A DNA stretch of 64,000 bases from Photobacterium angustum (lineage in GTDB: Bacteria; Pseudomonadota; Gammaproteobacteria; Enterobacterales; Vibrionaceae). Below the pieces are notes generated by a model. That model saw only the letters and a program-made list of their open reading frames with translations, was not told where the DNA came from and ran no database searches. The stretch is from the NCBI RefSeq assembly GCF_002954615.1, contig NZ_MSCJ01000003.1, positions 310,001 through 374,000 of the forward strand. Reading direction: 5' to 3'. The translations under genes and the position numbers were made by a program. Shown here in pieces: positions 1-9,346 of the stretch; the stretch's first letter is position 1; every line of letters begins with the position of its first letter.

Positions 1-517
1 CCAATTTATTAATATTTTTGTTATTTAACTTTATTTTAGCGCGGTATTCATTTCTTATTATTAACTTTATCATATCCTAAATATATTAATCATAATGATG
101 TGCAACTCAATTCACTTTTTTCTATTGCTATCCACCTCTTAAATGAATAATATAAAAACGATATTTTTCAATGTTTTATGTTTTTCATTGGTGATTTTAA
201 GCATTTTAAATAAAAACAATCATGAATAAGCTTTGTTAGCCTTCATTATTATGTTTTCAAAATTTGTGTACAGTGTGACAGCCAAAGATATTAATTGAAT
301 CAACTCATTACAGCGTACATAAAAATAAGTTATGTAACACGGTTTTAACATTTGGACGTTGCTGTTATTAAGTAATTATTTGTAAATGTATTGATAGCTA
401 GGATGAGTTTTGAATATTAAAAATTATTAGCGTCACATTAAATAGAACTGTTTGATGAGTATGCCGACTTATTTTAGCTCTGAAAGATAGATAATTCGTA
501 CTTAAAAGGAATTTATA
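1..517. other. AT-rich intergenic region upstream of chitinase
   Basis: I see no plausible gene on either strand. It is very AT-rich and should carry the chitinase promoter and regulatory sites, but no operator is clear enough to name. A ribosome binding site (AAAAGGAA) lies just before the chitinase ATG. Confidence 0.6.
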
Positions 518-2233
518 ATGGCGAAAATAAGTCAATTAGCATTACTGATTGCTGGTTTATCCGCGACAAGCAGTTATGCGATGAATCCACAGCCTGATCC
601 CGAAAATCCAGGTGGCTACATAATTGAACGAGCAGAAATAACAGCCGCGGAAGATGCAAAGACGTTAGATCCTATGTATGACGTATGGGCTAAAGCACTT
701 GAAACACGCCCAAATACAGAGGTTGAAGCGATCTACCCTGATGCTGTAACTAACCCTGATAACGTAAAACGTGTTGAGCGAGTATTTCCTGAAACAGAGT
801 GGAATTTCTTGACACAAATGGCAGCGCCTGAATATACCTATACCCGTTTTCTCCGTGCAATTGGTAAGTTTCCAGCATTCTGTGGTGACTATACCGATGG
901 ACGTAATGCTGATGAGATCTGTAAAACCTCTATCGTGACGGCATTTGCTCATTTCTCACAAGAAACGGGCGGCCATATCAGTATCGACAATTATTCAGAT
1001 AACCCGCTGGCATTAGAAGAATGGCAACAAGCCCTTGTTCATGTGCGTGAAATGGGATGGTCTGAAGGCCAAGCGGGTTATACCACGGGCTGTGGGCAAG
1101 ATGATTGGCAAAATAAACGTTGGCCATGTGCTGACGGTGAAGGGTATTTTGGGCGAGGCGCTAAACAGCTTTCTTACCATTTTAACTATGGCGCTTTCTC
1201 TGAAGTGATGTTTGATGGCGACGCAACGGTATTATTAAATGATCCAGGGCGTGTTGCTGATTCTTGGTTGAACCTTGCCTCTGCAATTTGGTTTTTCTTA
1301 ACCCCACAAGCACCTAAGCCTGCGATGCTTCATGTAATTGATCGTACATGGAAACCATCACAACGTGAAATTGATGCGGGTATTACTTATGGCTTTGGTA
1401 CCACCATTAATGTGATTAATGGCGGTATCGAATGTGGTGAGCAAAACAAAGAGAAAGGACAACCTGTTAACCGTATTCGTTACTGGGAAGGTCTTGCAGA
1501 GCATTACGAAATTGCTATTGCAGCAGATGAGAAAAACACCTGCTGGCAGCAAACACCCTATGGTAGTTTAAATCTTAATGGCGCAACTGATGTGCTTTAC
1601 ACCAACTGGGATGCAAACTGGAAATATTACTCTGATCGTCCTGGCGGTGTTTCTTTTGAATGTGAATTGGTAGGTTTCCAAACGGCGTATTCAGCGTTAG
1701 TTGAAGGCGATTACGAACAATGTGTTGCCAATGCATATGGTTCTCATGCTAACTGGCCTGCTGTTCGAATTGTCGATAAATTACCTGATACGGGTAAACC
1801 TGTTGATCCTGTCGACCCGCCAGTAGATGGTGTGGCTACATGGGAAAGCAATAAAGTTTATACTGGCGGCGATAAAGTAAGTTACCAAGGCGCAGTATAT
1901 AAAGCCAAGTGGTGGACACAAGGTGATAACCCTACAAGTGGGGGGCCTTGGGCGCTAGAAAGCGGCACACCAGTTACACCTGAGCCTATTGATCCAGTCG
2001 AACCACCTGTTGATCCGGTAGACCCTGTTACGCCAGTCGAGCCAGTCGAGCCAGTTGACCCAGTGATTCCTGTAGAACCTGTTGATCCTCCAGCGACAGA
2101 TTCACCTGTGTGGAATGTAGGAGCTGTATATGTTGGTGGTGACAAAGTTAGTTATCAAGGAAATGAGTATAAAGCGAAGTGGTGGACTCAAGGTAATAAA
2201 CCTGATGCAGGAAGCCCTTGGCAAAAGTTGTAA
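518..2233 (+). CDS. secreted GH19 chitinase with two C-terminal chitin-binding modules
   Basis: A secreted endochitinase that would hydrolyse beta-1,4-N-acetylglucosamine polymers outside the cell. A signal peptide covers about residues 1-21 (ends SSYA). The catalytic region (about 90-400) has the GH19 hallmarks FSQETGG, carrying the likely acid Glu, and GYFGRGAKQLSYHFNYG. Two CBM5/12 modules follow, each with the YTGGDKVSYQG...AKWWTQG pattern, at about 435-475 and 528-571, joined by a Pro-Asp-Val-rich linker (PVDPVDP type). AAAAGGAA supports the ATG. The gene is monocistronic and ends at a strong hairpin shared with the convergent gene. The family call is firm. The exact substrate (crystalline chitin or chitosan) is inferred. 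Confidence 0.93.
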   Translation: MAKISQLALLIAGLSATSSYAMNPQPDPENPGGYIIERAEITAAEDAKTLDPMYDVWAKALETRPNTEVEAIYPDAVTNPDNVKRVERVFPETEWNFLTQMAAPEYTYTRFLRAIGKFPAFCGDYTDGRNADEICKTSIVTAFAHFSQETGGHISIDNYSDNPLALEEWQQALVHVREMGWSEGQAGYTTGCGQDDWQNKRWPCADGEGYFGRGAKQLSYHFNYGAFSEVMFDGDATVLLNDPGRVADSWLNLASAIWFFLTPQAPKPAMLHVIDRTWKPSQREIDAGITYGFGTTINVINGGIECGEQNKEKGQPVNRIRYWEGLAEHYEIAIAADEKNTCWQQTPYGSLNLNGATDVLYTNWDANWKYYSDRPGGVSFECELVGFQTAYSALVEGDYEQCVANAYGSHANWPAVRIVDKLPDTGKPVDPVDPPVDGVATWESNKVYTGGDKVSYQGAVYKAKWWTQGDNPTSGGPWALESGTPVTPEPIDPVEPPVDPVDPVTPVEPVEPVDPVIPVEPVDPPATDSPVWNVGAVYVGGDKVSYQGNEYKAKWWTQGNKPDAGSPWQKL

Positions 2234-2252
2234 TAAAAATTAATGGTTAGAT

Positions 2253-2296
2253 AAAGCCCGAAAGGTAAACATAAAATGTCTTTCGGGCTTTTTTAT
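2253..2296. terminator. bidirectional rho-independent terminator between convergent genes
   Basis: A 12-bp stem (AAAGCCCGAAAG paired with CTTTCGGGCTTT) is followed by T-tracts on both strands. It lies between the chitinase stop and the stop of the minus-strand lipoprotein gene. Confidence 0.9.
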
Positions 2297-2841
2297 AAAT
2301 TAATACTTTCAATAGGAAATGTGATCTCTTTTTGTGTAATAATTTGATTATTATTGAGCGAAATTATTTCAATGAGTAGTTTGTTGATATCAGGCGTTAA
2401 AAATAAGTTGCCCTCATAGTCCGCTTCAATAATAGCCGTTGCAATGACTCTATCATCATGATTAACAACGTAATTATTGTTATCATCAATACTATAATTT
2501 CGATAAACATTAACATATACATCTTCAAGAATTGGATTGGTAATGTTTAAAGGAATCATAGTGATATTTCCCGAAAAATTGATATTACTCGCATCTAAAT
2601 CTGAAAAATTGTCTTTATCTAGCTCATCCAAATTTTCATTACTAATATTATCAATATCTTGATCTATATTACTTATTTCGCTATCGGTATCATTTACTGG
2701 AAAAAAGATAGGAGGCTGCACATGATTACTGGTGTCAGTTTCTGTTTCTATAGGTTGTTCGGTTTTATCGTTTGAACTTTCGCTTAAACAACCAGTAAAG
2801 GTCAAAGTGATGAGTAGTAAAAGAAATCGAGAATTTTTCAT
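2293..2841 (-). CDS. acidic lipoprotein of unknown function
   Basis: I do not recognise the family. The N-terminus is a lipoprotein signal peptide with lipobox FTGC, so the mature protein is predicted to be lipid-anchored at about residue 18. A strongly acidic, Asn/Asp/Ser-rich stretch follows (about 20-95), then a predicted beta-rich C-terminal region. The start is set at the second ATG: a GGAG lies 8 nt upstream of it but only 2 nt from the ATG that overlaps the previous stop (TAATG). It is translationally coupled to the LruC-domain gene upstream, so the two are probably one operon and may work together at the cell surface. That joint role is inference. Confidence 0.75.
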   Translation of the reverse strand: MKNSRFLLLLITLTFTGCLSESSNDKTEQPIETETDTSNHVQPPIFFPVNDTDSEISNIDQDIDNISNENLDELDKDNFSDLDASNINFSGNITMIPLNITNPILEDVYVNVYRNYSIDDNNNYVVNHDDRVIATAIIEADYEGNLFLTPDINKLLIEIISLNNNQIITQKEITFPIESINL

Positions 2842-2846
2842 CAGCA

Positions 2847-4991
2847 TTACTCCACAGCCATTGAATAAACGTTTGAGGGATCAGGGTGAGCGAACCATGT
2901 ATCATCTTTATTTTCATTACTGCTGATATAGTTTCTAATACGAGGGTAGGCATGCAAAATACTTTTACCCTCTATTGGATGCTTCCAATCTGACGGTAAT
3001 AAAATAGCAAATGGGATCCCCGTTTTATTTTTATAACTGTCACAATTATTTTCAACACCACAATTAACGCGACTATTATTTGAATTATCATGTTCACTAT
3101 TAAATAAACCTTGATCGGCCCTTACTGTGGGAGAGGCATTTTTTAAATGAATTTCTAATGCCCGTGATGGCGGTGATTCAAAACCATGGTTATCGTTGGG
3201 AGCGGCGAAAATAAATGGATTTAGATAAGGATGTAGATGGTCAGGATAAGCAATCGGAGTAGTAAAGGTAACTTTCATTGAAGCAGTAACACGTTCATTT
3301 CTATCAAGATCACACGTTGGATCAACACGTAAAAAGCCATGGTTACAGTCAGAACTAAAGTATTGTTTGAGTGCGTCTGTAAAAATTAAAACAGCGTCAT
3401 TCTGGGAATTCTCTGGTACTTCTAAAATAGTGTTATGGTACTTACCATTTATAATCATAAAGCTTTTTGAAACATCAATACTTGATGATGGAATACCGTC
3501 AAGTTTTACGGCAAAACCGTTGTTATACCCAGCACCATAGCTTTGTAATTCAATATCGATATTTAACCGAGATAACATGCCAGTAGCGGTTTCTTGCACA
3601 TGACCCACACGATAGTTAATAACGATATCATTAAAATCATAATCATCCTGAGTTGGCCAGCGATCTTCAAATGCTAAAGTCGCGAAATGGCCTTGAGAAG
3701 GGAACCAAAAATAACTCTCTTGGGTATCAAACCCTGTGATAGTTAAAGGGTAATCTTCGACTTCTCCTTCTTCCCCCTGTCCATGAGCTGCTATATTTGG
3801 ATTGGTATTGATCCTAAACCTCGACCATGTTGAATCAGTGATCACTGAATCAATAGGTACATCAATTGCCAACGTATGCTCGCCATTATCGAGTAAAATA
3901 TTGTCAATTACTTGTTCATAAGCATCATCAAAATTGCCGTTGTTATTCCAATCAATCCAAGCAGATAAGTATCCAGCAATAGAACCACCAATATGGGCAG
4001 TTATGAAGGTTGTTGAGCCTTGATTTAGTGTTGGCGTTGTAAAAATAATCCCTTGATCATCGTTCCCTAAATCGTTGTCATCATGCATTGGGAAAAATTG
4101 AGCAAATAAATCTTCATCTGGCTCTAGCCCAAGATAAAGTAGAGAAGATACTTGGTGGCGTGCACCATTAACAAGTAGCGATGTTTGGTAAGAGTTAGGC
4201 GCATCACCCATATCATATCCAAGGGTGCTTAGGGGAGCATTATTACAGCGAGCAATATCAATCGTATTATTAATATTCTCAATATTTAGCTGAGTAAGAT
4301 AGTTAAAGTTATCGTCAAAACTAAAAGGACTTAATTTATTAAATAAAAAAGTGTCGCCACTATTGGCATCGATAACGTAAAACATGCCATTGTTATCAAA
4401 AAATTGCCCACTGAAGTTCCTTACCCCTGTTAAACCAAGACTTGCTGTTAGTTCTATTTGGTTGTTTTCCAGTGATTGCGAAACGTCAAAACGATGAATG
4501 TTTTTACTGTTATCGACAGCGTAGATAATCCCACTAGGATGAACCGCTAAATCAGAAAAGGCATATACAGCATATTGTTGTTTTAAAAGTTGTGCAGCTG
4601 ATTGAGCCGCAAGATCAACGACCCATAACCCTTCATTTTGAGCATAAAGGTATAAGCTATTGTTATGCACATCACCTGCAGTGAAGTCATGTTCAGGTAA
4701 ACCATTTATAGCGAGAGTTTCAGCTGTAAAGTTATTATGAATTCGAACGACTTCTTTGTTTTTAACGCCATATATGTAGTTATCAAGATCATTAAAACCG
4801 ACAGCATCATATGTACTTACGGTGGCTCCCTGATTATTGGTTTGTCTATCTATATCAATCAAAGACACGTTATTTGATTGATGGAAAAGATAACCATTAC
4901 TGGGACAGGATGAAAAAGGGTTTGCTGATGTCGTCCCAATAAAAAAGGTAAACAATAAAGGTATTGTTAGCACAAAAAAATGATACTTCAT
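2847..4991 (-). CDS. secreted LruC/GEVED-domain surface protein
   Basis: A large exported protein with a signal peptide (about 1-23, ending TTSA). The N-terminal part (about 25-250) reads like a beta-propeller of the DUF6923 type. A GEVED segment follows (GEEGEVEDYPLTI, about 405-417). The C-terminal half is an LruC (DUF4842-like) domain, recognisable from FWFPSQGHFATLAFEDRWP and DYDFNDIVINYRV. LruC proteins are found on the surface of spirochaetes and marine gammaproteobacteria, with no established enzymatic activity. It heads a two-gene operon with the downstream lipoprotein (TAATG overlap). A calcium or carbohydrate ligand is possible from the Asp-rich loops but unproven. Confidence 0.8.
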   Translation of the reverse strand: MKYHFFVLTIPLLFTFFIGTTSANPFSSCPSNGYLFHQSNNVSLIDIDRQTNNQGATVSTYDAVGFNDLDNYIYGVKNKEVVRIHNNFTAETLAINGLPEHDFTAGDVHNNSLYLYAQNEGLWVVDLAAQSAAQLLKQQYAVYAFSDLAVHPSGIIYAVDNSKNIHRFDVSQSLENNQIELTASLGLTGVRNFSGQFFDNNGMFYVIDANSGDTFLFNKLSPFSFDDNFNYLTQLNIENINNTIDIARCNNAPLSTLGYDMGDAPNSYQTSLLVNGARHQVSSLLYLGLEPDEDLFAQFFPMHDDNDLGNDDQGIIFTTPTLNQGSTTFITAHIGGSIAGYLSAWIDWNNNGNFDDAYEQVIDNILLDNGEHTLAIDVPIDSVITDSTWSRFRINTNPNIAAHGQGEEGEVEDYPLTITGFDTQESYFWFPSQGHFATLAFEDRWPTQDDYDFNDIVINYRVGHVQETATGMLSRLNIDIELQSYGAGYNNGFAVKLDGIPSSSIDVSKSFMIINGKYHNTILEVPENSQNDAVLIFTDALKQYFSSDCNHGFLRVDPTCDLDRNERVTASMKVTFTTPIAYPDHLHPYLNPFIFAAPNDNHGFESPPSRALEIHLKNASPTVRADQGLFNSEHDNSNNSRVNCGVENNCDSYKNKTGIPFAILLPSDWKHPIEGKSILHAYPRIRNYISSNENKDDTWFAHPDPSNVYSMAVE

Positions 4992-5288
4992 TGTTACCTC
5001 ACAAATTACTGGTGCATTTAAGTAGGATAAGAAAACTAATTCAATATTAATGCCACCTTTATTTTTATATATAACAGTTAGTTAAGCTTATGAGTGTTTT
5101 AGTTTCATGGCTTTTTTGCAAAAGGCTATGGATAATAAAAAAGTACATACCTAAAAGTGAAAAAGTCATAAAAGTACATAGAACCAATTCAGGTTTAAGA
5201 TAAAAGCAATAAGATTGTTTCTTTTTTGAGTGATGGTTGCATATTTGATTGAAAAGTAACTACTTGAACGATTTTCGTTTTTTTTTCC

Positions 5289-5317
5289 TTTACAGCAGCA
5301 GCTTAGCTCGATATTAT
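5289..5317 (+). promoter_or_regulatory. sigma70 promoter of the tRNA operon
   Basis: TTTACA (5289-5294), a 17-nt spacer, then TATTAT (5312-5317) and a GC-rich stretch CACCGC just before the first tRNA. A GC-rich discriminator is typical of stringently controlled stable-RNA promoters. The rest of 4992-5330 shows no gene. Confidence 0.7.
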
Positions 5318-5330
5318 TCACCGCACTTAC

Positions 5331-5421
5331 GGAGAGATGGCTGAGTGGTTGAAAGCACCGGTCTTGAAAACCGGCATACGTTTATAGCGTATCTAGGGTT
5401 CAAATCCCTATCTCTCCGCCA
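5331..5421 (+). tRNA. tRNA-Ser(TGA)
   Basis: Class II tRNA with a long variable arm, anticodon TGA in the loop CTTGAAA, acceptor stem GGAGAGA/TCTCTCC and encoded CCA end. Confidence 0.97.
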
Positions 5422-5467
5422 TATTTAATTGTTAAGCTATGGCTTGATGATAAAACGAAATTTTAGT

Positions 5468-5543
<76 letters not shown>

Positions 5544-5552
5544 TTAAATTTC

Positions 5553-5637
5553 GGTGGGGTTCCCGAGTGGCCAAAGGGAGCAGATTGTAAATCTGCCGGC
5601 ACTGCCTTCGAAGGTTCGAATCCTTCCCCCACCACCA
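5553..5637 (+). tRNA. tRNA-Tyr(GTA)
   Basis: Class II tRNA with acceptor GGTGGGG/CCCCACC, anticodon GTA, long variable arm and CCA end. Confidence 0.97.
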
Positions 5638-5656
5638 TAATTTGCAGAGATGCTTA

Positions 5657-5731
<75 letters not shown>

Positions 5732-5737
5732 AACAAT

Positions 5738-5813
5738 TCCTCCTTAGTTCAGTTGGTAGAACGGCGGACTGTTAATCCGTATGTCGCTGGTTCAAGTCCA
5801 GCAGGAGGAGCCA
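5738..5813 (+). tRNA. tRNA-Asn(GTT)
   Basis: Acceptor TCCTCCT/AGGAGGA, anticodon GTT and encoded CCA. Last gene of the operon. A variant copy lies at 32914-32989. Confidence 0.97.
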
Positions 5814-5818
5814 AATAG

Positions 5819-5848
5819 AAAAGCCCGCAAGCAATTGCGGGCTTTTTT
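5819..5848 (+). terminator. tRNA operon terminator
   Basis: AAAAGCCCGCAA pairs with TTGCGGGCTTTT and is followed by T residues. It is duplicated with the tRNA repeat at 32995-33024. Confidence 0.92.
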
Positions 5849-6307
5849 ACGTCTGTAAAAAATCACTTAACAAATGCTCGGTGACCAAACGGTGACCACC
5901 ATTTTTTTGTAGGCTGGGGCTGTTGCAAATAATTTAACGGGTATATTGAGCCTACAATTAACTTTAAATTACGCGTAAATCGCATCAACATTAAAGAGAC
6001 GATTCATAAAGGCGGATCTATCCCGTACTTTTGTTTTAGGTTAATCATGACGTAGCCAAAAATCAAATTGCCCCTTATTTTACATTCGTTTGTTGTGCCA
6101 AGTGTCGCTAAGGTGTGTGCCGTTTCCATGTGCTTTTTGTTTTCTCCTTATTGTTCTCATCGCTTTTTCACGGGTTGTAACGTTGCACAGCAGAACCTCT
6201 AAAACAAGGGTGAAATACACGCTACGCGCCCTTGCTTTAAAGAACCTGCAGTGCCTCGAAAAAGTTAGGCGAAAACGGCGATGAGAAACCCCATAAGGAG
6301 AAAAGCG
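5849..6307. other. intergenic junction region at the island's left edge
   Basis: Holds two GGTGACC motifs (5880 and 5891) directly after the tRNA terminator, then AT-rich sequence. Short overlapping reading frames exist on both strands around 6080-6316, but neither has a convincing start or composition. I see no supportable gene. Confidence 0.5.
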
Positions 6308-6613
6308 ATGGCACATTCCAACTCACACTCACCAAGCTCTACTAAGGCACATCAACCGAGCAGCGTATCACCGCTGCACCACTCAGGCTCTACAACGATG
6401 AGTGACAGATCCCGCGATTACTTCATTGATAAGCGTCTGTACCAACTCTATACCCGACTACGTGAATGCAACCCAAGCGTATTGGATATGGTGAATGCAC
6501 TTAACTTTGTGTTGCGACAATATCCCGCATTAGGGCCGGTAATTGGTACTTGTCACGATCTGGAATGTTTTATTGAAGCGGTAGAAAGTTACGAGCAGGA
6601 GGGCGCGCTATGA
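6308..6613 (+). CDS. small hypothetical island protein, 101 aa
   Basis: Not recognised. The start is placed at the internal ATG (MAHSN) because AAGGAG lies 7 nt upstream; a further upstream ATG has no such site. The N-terminal 40 residues are Ser/His/Thr-rich and likely disordered. The rest is compact (SRDYFIDKRLYQLYTRL...) with no signal peptide or membrane segment, so it is probably cytoplasmic. It overlaps the next gene by 4 nt (ATGA), which implies translational coupling and a shared role. Position next to the tRNA hotspot suggests element-borne housekeeping or accessory genes. No function can be assigned. Confidence 0.7.
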   Translation: MAHSNSHSPSSTKAHQPSSVSPLHHSGSTTMSDRSRDYFIDKRLYQLYTRLRECNPSVLDMVNALNFVLRQYPALGPVIGTCHDLECFIEAVESYEQEGAL

Positions 6614-6936
6614 GTCAGCCGTATTATATGGAAATAGCCAAAACCATTTTAAGCCAGCTCGGTGGTAACCGTTTTATTACCATGACCGGCGCAAAACATG
6701 TTGTTGGCCTCACCGAACCTGGGCTGCAATTTGATTTACCCATTGATACGGGAGCAATCAACAAAGTGACACGGTTACGGGTAATTTTGGAACCGTGTGA
6801 TACCTACACGGTGATCAGCTTTCGTAAAAAGCGAGGCCAACTGGAATACCTTGAAGTCACACGCCAATCGGGGATTTACTGCGACATGTTAGAGGAGACT
6901 TTCACAGAAATGACGGTGTTATATACGTCGTTGTAG
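6610..6936 (+). CDS. small hypothetical island protein, 108 aa
   Basis: Not recognised. A soluble alpha/beta protein without signal peptide or membrane segments, starting MSQPYYMEIAKTILSQLGGN. The opening helix followed by a GGNRFITMTGAK segment and several beta-strand-like stretches suggests a single small domain. Start and preceding stop overlap (ATGA), so it is co-translated with the 101-aa gene before it. A hairpin terminator follows, closing a two-gene operon. Its function is unknown; DNA or partner-protein binding is possible but not shown by any motif. Confidence 0.72.
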   Translation: MSQPYYMEIAKTILSQLGGNRFITMTGAKHVVGLTEPGLQFDLPIDTGAINKVTRLRVILEPCDTYTVISFRKKRGQLEYLEVTRQSGIYCDMLEETFTEMTVLYTSL

Positions 6937-6950
6937 GGTGGTTATTGGTT

Positions 6951-6977
6951 AAAAAGCTCTGCAGTGCAGGGCTTTTT
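6951..6977 (+). terminator. rho-independent terminator of the two-gene operon
   Basis: AAAAAGCTCTGC pairs with GCAGGGCTTTTT with one mismatch, and ends in a T-run. Confidence 0.8.
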
Positions 6978-7061
6978 AAGAGTATGGGTGCTACAAGGAG
7001 TTACGCTAAATAAAAATTTAAGTTACCATACATAAAATAATAATAACCGTATGATAATAAT

Positions 7062-8381
7062 ATGAAATCTAATTTTAAAAGTTTTTACAAACCTCAGAGT
7101 GAAGAACTAACAGATCTTTGGAATAACGCGATATTTGTATTTGATACAAACATATTAACTAACTTATACCGATATCAATCAAAAACAACTGAAGATTTCT
7201 TAAAGGTGTTAAGTCAAATCCAAGATAGAATATGGATCCCTCATCACGTAGCTCTTGAATATCAAAGAAACAGGTTAGGTGTAATTGAAGAACAGCATAA
7301 TAAATTTGCTGAGACAAAATCTACCATCAACAATATGGTCGATGAGCTTCAAAAGAAATTAGATAATCTGCAGCTAAAAACTAGACATAGCTATATAGAT
7401 CCAGATCCATTAATAAATGGAATTGAAAATGTAAAAGATGAATTTTTTAAAAAGTTAGATGAGTTAGAGAAAAATAGTATCCAAATAAGCTCTCAAGATA
7501 AAATTCGTGAAAAATTAGATAATTTATTTGAAAGTAAAGTTGGTAAAGCCCCTACGCAAAATGAAATTGATGAACAAGAGAAAGATGGTGAAAATCGGTT
7601 TAGCTTAAAAATACCACCTGGCTATGAAGATCAAAAGAAAGATGGCTCATTTCTATTTAATGGAGTGAGATACCAAAATAAATTTGGCGACCTTTTAATT
7701 TGGAATCAGATTATAGAACACTCAAATGCTTCTGATATTAAGCACTTAATTTTTGTGACTGATGATACAAAGAAAGACTGGTGGGAAATAGTTAAAGGTA
7801 AAAAAATCGGCTTAAGAAATGAGTTGATTGATGAGATATACAATAAGTCAAAAGTTGAATTAGTTAATGTTTATCAGGCGCATACGTTCTTGAAATATGC
7901 ATCTGAACATCTAAAAACAAAAACATCAGTTAATTCAATTAAAGATGTGGAATTGGTCTCTGAATTCAAAATAGGCCATGAATTGTCTAATCAACCTAGA
8001 AAAAATAGAGAATTATTCAAAAACATTACTCTGCCGGAAGATTACAAAATATTTATATCAAAGTTATTAAGTGGTAAGGAAATATCTAAAAGTCATAAAG
8101 ACTATTTAGTTTCATTGGATGATATCAATCCGTCTGATAGTTATAAAAGAAATATATTAGAATTTTTAGATAATAATGAACAGCCTGAAAATAATAACGT
8201 TAATTTAATTTCAATTGATGATAATGAATTTTCGGAAGTTTATAAAAGAAATTTATTAAAGTCTATCATTGCAAATGATAGAAAGTTGTCTGAAATTTAT
8301 AAAAGTAATTTAGATTTATTGAGTGATAGTGAGCTTTCTGAAATAATTAGAAATAAGGTAAAGGATTCTTTCAATAAATAA
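7062..8381 (+). CDS. PIN-like domain protein (PIN_8/DUF4935 type), probable ribonuclease
   Basis: The N-terminal half matches large PIN-like proteins: FVFDTNILTNLYRY with acidic D28, HHVALEYQRNR with E66, then after a helical insertion FGDLLIW (D210) and HLIFVTDDTKKDWW (D234/D235). These acidic residues would hold the metal of a PIN nuclease. The middle (about 75-175) looks coiled-coil. The C-terminal region carries three copies of an S-(D/E)-x-YKxN-(I/L)-L motif (SDSYKRNIL, SEVYKRNLL, SEIYKSNLD). Relatives are often single-gene residents of defence islands, consistent with this location. RNA cleavage in phage defence is inferred. AT content is higher than in the genes just upstream, suggesting transfer. 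Confidence 0.8.
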   Translation: MKSNFKSFYKPQSEELTDLWNNAIFVFDTNILTNLYRYQSKTTEDFLKVLSQIQDRIWIPHHVALEYQRNRLGVIEEQHNKFAETKSTINNMVDELQKKLDNLQLKTRHSYIDPDPLINGIENVKDEFFKKLDELEKNSIQISSQDKIREKLDNLFESKVGKAPTQNEIDEQEKDGENRFSLKIPPGYEDQKKDGSFLFNGVRYQNKFGDLLIWNQIIEHSNASDIKHLIFVTDDTKKDWWEIVKGKKIGLRNELIDEIYNKSKVELVNVYQAHTFLKYASEHLKTKTSVNSIKDVELVSEFKIGHELSNQPRKNRELFKNITLPEDYKIFISKLLSGKEISKSHKDYLVSLDDINPSDSYKRNILEFLDNNEQPENNNVNLISIDDNEFSEVYKRNLLKSIIANDRKLSEIYKSNLDLLSDSELSEIIRNKVKDSFNK

Positions 8382-8432
8382 AAGATGATTAATAAGTGAG
8401 ACGCGTCTTTTGCTTTTGTATCTGGTTTGGTT

Positions 8433-8614
8433 TTGTCATTTGCGGTAACTCCGAGGATAAAGCCCGCCAGCGAGACGCGCCATTCATTTCAATCCACGCC
8501 TTTACACCATCACTTTAAGGCCAAGCATCGCCCATACCAAGGCAACGTCATGGTGTTGTCGAGGCGGTTTTCCATTCATTCTGCCGCTGGCTAGCTTAGG
8601 AACTTGTTTCCACC
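8433..8614. repeat. dispersed GC-rich repeat, copy A
   Basis: It begins near ACTCCGAGGATAAAGC and ends near CTGCCGCTGGCTAGCTTAGG. A second copy lies at 10300-10504 and carries about 24 extra internal bases. It is much more GC-rich than its surroundings and I see no coding potential. Confidence 0.8.
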
Positions 8615-8737
8615 TTTTTTATTATCTAATTGGATTAATATGATTGTTGCTAGAGGTGTAATCTGTTCTATCGTATAACCCATTAAAATTGAAATAATTA
8701 AAAAGATTAAAAGTAAAACCAATACTATTTTTTTCAT
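8591..8737 (-). CDS. putative 48-aa single-TM peptide
   Basis: A short frame with a good AGGAAAG ribosome binding site and ATG. It encodes a Lys-Lys start followed by a hydrophobic segment (residues 4-20, IVLVLLLIFLIISILMG), then a polar tail. The last codons run into dispersed repeat copy A. It resembles the very small inner-membrane peptides common in mobile DNA, including type I toxins, but no antitoxin RNA is visible. No assigned function. Confidence 0.4.
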   Translation of the reverse strand: MKKIVLVLLLIFLIISILMGYTIEQITPLATIILIQLDNKKGGNKFLS

Positions 8738-9346
8738 ATGCTTTCCTGAAATTTAGACATAAAAATACCGCCTCAATGGACGGTGTTTTGTGATTCATTT
8801 GGTTGTTCTATACCAGTGGTTTATTAAATAGAGTGTTATTAAAATTAGAGTGGGGGAAGTGGCGTTTTTATCTTTCCATCACTGGGGGATATTAAATAGT
8901 CTACCGTGGTAGACCATGTAACTATCTCTTCTATAGTGTCCATTAAATAGAGTGTTGCTGATTCTATGATCGGTTTGCACTGTACTTTCCCTTCTTTAAA
9001 GGGAAGAGTATATGAAAAACTAAACTCATTATTATGTAGTTTTCTTTAATATGTTACTTAACTTACTTAACTTACTTAAGTTGCATAACTTACGTAACCT
9101 TTGTCGGGTATTCACAACAAATAGTAATGAACGATGTTTTATTCGGTTTTAATGAATGGTTATTACTGGTTTTTTTATGTAACTTTTGCATTAGAAAAAC
9201 TAATTAAAAATAGTATTATTTCTCACTTTTAAAAGCCGATTAAACTCCTATAATGCCCCACATCGAAACGCGACCCACGCCTTATAAATACTGTGTTTAG
9301 GCAAGGTTGTACATCATATAAAACTTGCTTTATTAAGGAATTCACA
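8738..9346. other. intergenic region with palindrome and iteron-like repeats
   Basis: No gene is supportable here. It holds the palindrome GTCTACC-GT-GGTAGAC (8899-8914), two TTAAATAGAGTGTT motifs, and five tandem 9-bp units at 9054-9098. The last 100 bases are the conserved leader of the 25-aa gene. Confidence 0.6.
9054..9098. repeat. five tandem 9-bp iteron-like units
   Basis: TTACTTAAC, TTACTTAAC, TTACTTAAG, TTGCATAAC and TTACGTAAC follow one another with no gaps. Such iterons usually bind a dedicated protein (replication initiator, recombinase or regulator), but none can be named here. Confidence 0.75.

Noticed and set aside
5916..5935. GGGGCTGTTGCAAAT resembling an IS6-family terminal repeat
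   Set aside because: No matching inverted repeat or transposase nearby; too short to call.
6080..6316. Overlapping short reading frames on both strands before the 101-aa gene
   Set aside because: They mirror each other, lack ribosome binding sites and have Arg/Cys-rich random composition.
8738..9346. Possible CRISPR array at the 9-bp repeats
   Set aside because: Units are contiguous 9-mers with no spacers and no cas genes.
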